Assembly: GCA_004557315.1 (NCBI GenBank)
Contig: SFEH01000091.1
Span: forward strand, 1-16,383
DNA: 16,383 nt
Source of the DNA: Bacteroidales bacterium
Lineage (GTDB): Bacteria > Bacteroidota > Bacteroidia > Bacteroidales > UBA3663
Direction of reading: 5' to 3'
Under the pieces are notes generated by a model. It saw only the letters and a list, made by a program, of their open reading frames with translations. It was not told the DNA's origin and did no database searches. This document shows positions 15,162 through 16,383 of the stretch, one piece after another. Every line of letters begins with the position of its first letter. The stretch's first letter is position 1. The position numbers were made by a program, and so were the translations under genes.

Positions 15162-15608
15162 ATGGTTCTCGATTCATTATCAAACTCTGCAAAATACAAT
15201 TGTTTGCACCCTGCTTTTGAAAAGGCTTTTGACTTCATCAAGAACACCGACCTCTCTACACTGAAGCCAGGCATGAATGTTATCGATGGAGATAAGCTCT
15301 TTGTCAATTATGCTTCATGCACGACCAAGACTGCAGAAGAAGCAAAGATTGAAACACACAACGAGTATATCGACATTCAGGTTGCCATCGAGCAGACTGA
15401 ATACATCGGCTATACTCCGACATGCGATCTCAAGGAACCTACGGGTCCTTACAATGCCGACAGCGACATCACATTCTTCAACGACAAGGCCCAGACGATG
15501 CTCACTATGAACCCTGGCCAGTTCACGATCTTCTGGCCGGAGGACGGACATCAGCCAGCAATAGGCGAGGGCAGTTGGAAGAAACTGATTGTCAAGGTAA
15601 AGCTCTAA
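15162..15608 (+). CDS. YhcH/YjgK/YiaL family protein (DUF386)
   Basis: A 148-residue protein matching this family over its whole length: start MVLDSL, the metal-site segment KIETHNEYIDIQ (Glu64, His66), and FWPEDGHQPAIG (His130) in the C-terminal half. The family has a cupin-like beta-barrel fold, binds a metal, and is linked to sugar and sialic-acid metabolism (YhcH lies in the nan operon of E. coli), but the reaction is not settled for most members. It is cytoplasmic, with no signal peptide or membrane helix. The branching enzyme gene starts 44 bases after its stop with no terminator between, so the two may share a transcript. Start chosen at ATG 15162, which agrees with the family N-terminus. 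Confidence 0.9.
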   Translation: MVLDSLSNSAKYNCLHPAFEKAFDFIKNTDLSTLKPGMNVIDGDKLFVNYASCTTKTAEEAKIETHNEYIDIQVAIEQTEYIGYTPTCDLKEPTGPYNADSDITFFNDKAQTMLTMNPGQFTIFWPEDGHQPAIGEGSWKKLIVKVKL

Positions 15609-15652
15609 TAATGTGACAATATCTTAATTATTAAACTATTAAATCATAAAAA

Positions 15653-16383
15653 ATGCGTAAGGTCAACAAACCATTTTCTATCACGACTAAAGTAGCCGAC
15701 CAAGTTATTGCAACCAAGGATGACCTCCTCATCAATGGATGGATGGAAAAGCTTCGCCCTGATAATTTCGCAATCATGCGCCATGACAAGTGGCTCTTGC
15801 CATACAAGGACGCAATCATGGGCAGATACAAGTATATGCTTTGGAAGCTGAAGTGCCTCACCGCTTCATCAGCCTCTCTGTCCGAGATGGCATCGGGATA
15901 CAAGTATTTCGGCTTGCACGACGGCAACGACGGCTTCTGGTACTTCCGCGAATGGGCTCCTAACGCTACAAAGATCTATCTGGTAGGTACGTTCAACGAC
16001 TGGCAGGAGTCGGAGGAGTATGCCTTGACTCGTCAGGGCGACAACGGTGTCTTCGAGATCAAGCTCCCAATCGACCGCATGAACCACCTGGATCTTTATA
16101 AGCTGAAGATCTATTGGGAAGGCGGATGCGGCGAACGAATCCCTTCTTATGCCGACCGTGTCATCCAGGACGAAGAAACAAAGATCTTCTCTGCACAGGT
16201 ATGGAATCCAAAGCGCAAATACCGCTTCCGCAACAAGATCTTCCGCCCACAGATCGACCCTCTCATGATCTATGAGTGCCATATCGGCATGGGTACAAAT
16301 CAGGAGAAGGTCGGCACTTACGACGAGTTCCGCGTTGACGTGCTTCCTCGCATCAAGAAGCTCGGCTATACTGCCATCCAGAT
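15653..16383 (+). CDS. glgB: 1,4-alpha-glucan branching enzyme, N-terminal part (runs off window)
   Basis: The frame opens at ATG 15653 after an A-rich leader and stays open to the window end, giving 243 codons. A carbohydrate-binding CBM48 domain lies around residues 75-170 (GFWYFREWAPNATKIYLVGTFNDW). The catalytic GH13 domain begins near PLMIYECHIGMGT, followed by VGTYDEFRVDVLPRIKKLGY, the entry to the barrel. This wording resembles the eukaryote-like branching enzymes (GH13 subfamily 8) that Bacteroidetes use more than the E. coli GlgB form. The enzyme cuts alpha-1,4 chains and re-attaches them as alpha-1,6 branches during glycogen synthesis in the cytoplasm. Catalytic Asp and Glu residues lie beyond the window edge and cannot be checked. 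Confidence 0.92.
   Translation, partial: MRKVNKPFSITTKVADQVIATKDDLLINGWMEKLRPDNFAIMRHDKWLLPYKDAIMGRYKYMLWKLKCLTASSASLSEMASGYKYFGLHDGNDGFWYFREWAPNATKIYLVGTFNDWQESEEYALTRQGDNGVFEIKLPIDRMNHLDLYKLKIYWEGGCGERIPSYADRVIQDEETKIFSAQVWNPKRKYRFRNKIFRPQIDPLMIYECHIGMGTNQEKVGTYDEFRVDVLPRIKKLGYTAIQ

Noticed and set aside
15107..15221. Short leader frame starting at ATG 15107 upstream of the YhcH-family gene
   Set aside because: It overlaps the real start out of frame, its composition is that of AT-rich spacer, and nothing suggests an attenuator.
15869..16282. 137-codon open frame on the - strand
   Set aside because: Antisense to the branching enzyme, whose + frame is open from 15653 to the window end and has clear CBM48 and GH13 sequence.

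Overview
The window reads as chromosomal DNA of a Bacteroidales bacterium, most like Prevotella/Segatella. The reasons are the gene families present, AT-rich spacers between genes of roughly balanced base composition, no Shine-Dalgarno tracts ahead of starts, and several matches to the Bacteroidetes promoter pattern (TTTG, about 20 bases, TAnnTTTG). The genus is an inference; there is no rRNA or tRNA gene to anchor it. I see no phage, insertion sequence or CRISPR array.

Region by region. (1) Bases 1-1854 (+): the 3' end of a multi-cluster ferredoxin, then a Tat-exported aldo/keto reductase that carries its own ferredoxin tail; together they look like an envelope redox module. (2) Bases 1855-2200: a gene-free block of tandem and inverted repeats built on a 9-base purine-rich unit. 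(3) Bases 2201-4344 (+): an ABC-2 type exporter, ATPase then permease. (4) Bases 4417-6960 (+): a family 9 glycoside hydrolase lipoprotein with a long N-terminal extension, followed by a perfect 16-bp hairpin that can terminate transcription from both sides and an 11-bp phased repeat.

(5) Bases 7156-10350 (-): a three-gene leftward block of dipeptide epimerase, MscS-type channel and an M18 aminopeptidase. The aminopeptidase is split by a frameshift that also seems to have removed about ten residues. (6) Bases 10351-10484: a compact divergent promoter region. (7) Bases 10485-15000 (+): an AddB-like repair nuclease whose stop codon overlaps the start of an ECF sigma factor, then a one-pass membrane protein (probable anti-sigma factor) and a secreted Spy/CpxP-like protein. 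The last three resemble a complete envelope-stress signalling set. A strong terminator closes the group. (8) Bases 15162-16383 (+): a YhcH/YjgK/YiaL-family protein and the first 243 codons of a glycogen branching enzyme that runs off the window.

Most genes are ordinary housekeeping or accessory functions for this order. The parts most worth a second look are the repeat block at 1868-2174, the sigma/anti-sigma/Spy-like trio coupled to the nuclease gene, the exported Fe-S aldo/keto reductase, the broken aminopeptidase, and the short phased repeats at 7062-7116, 9303-9337 and 14109-14132.
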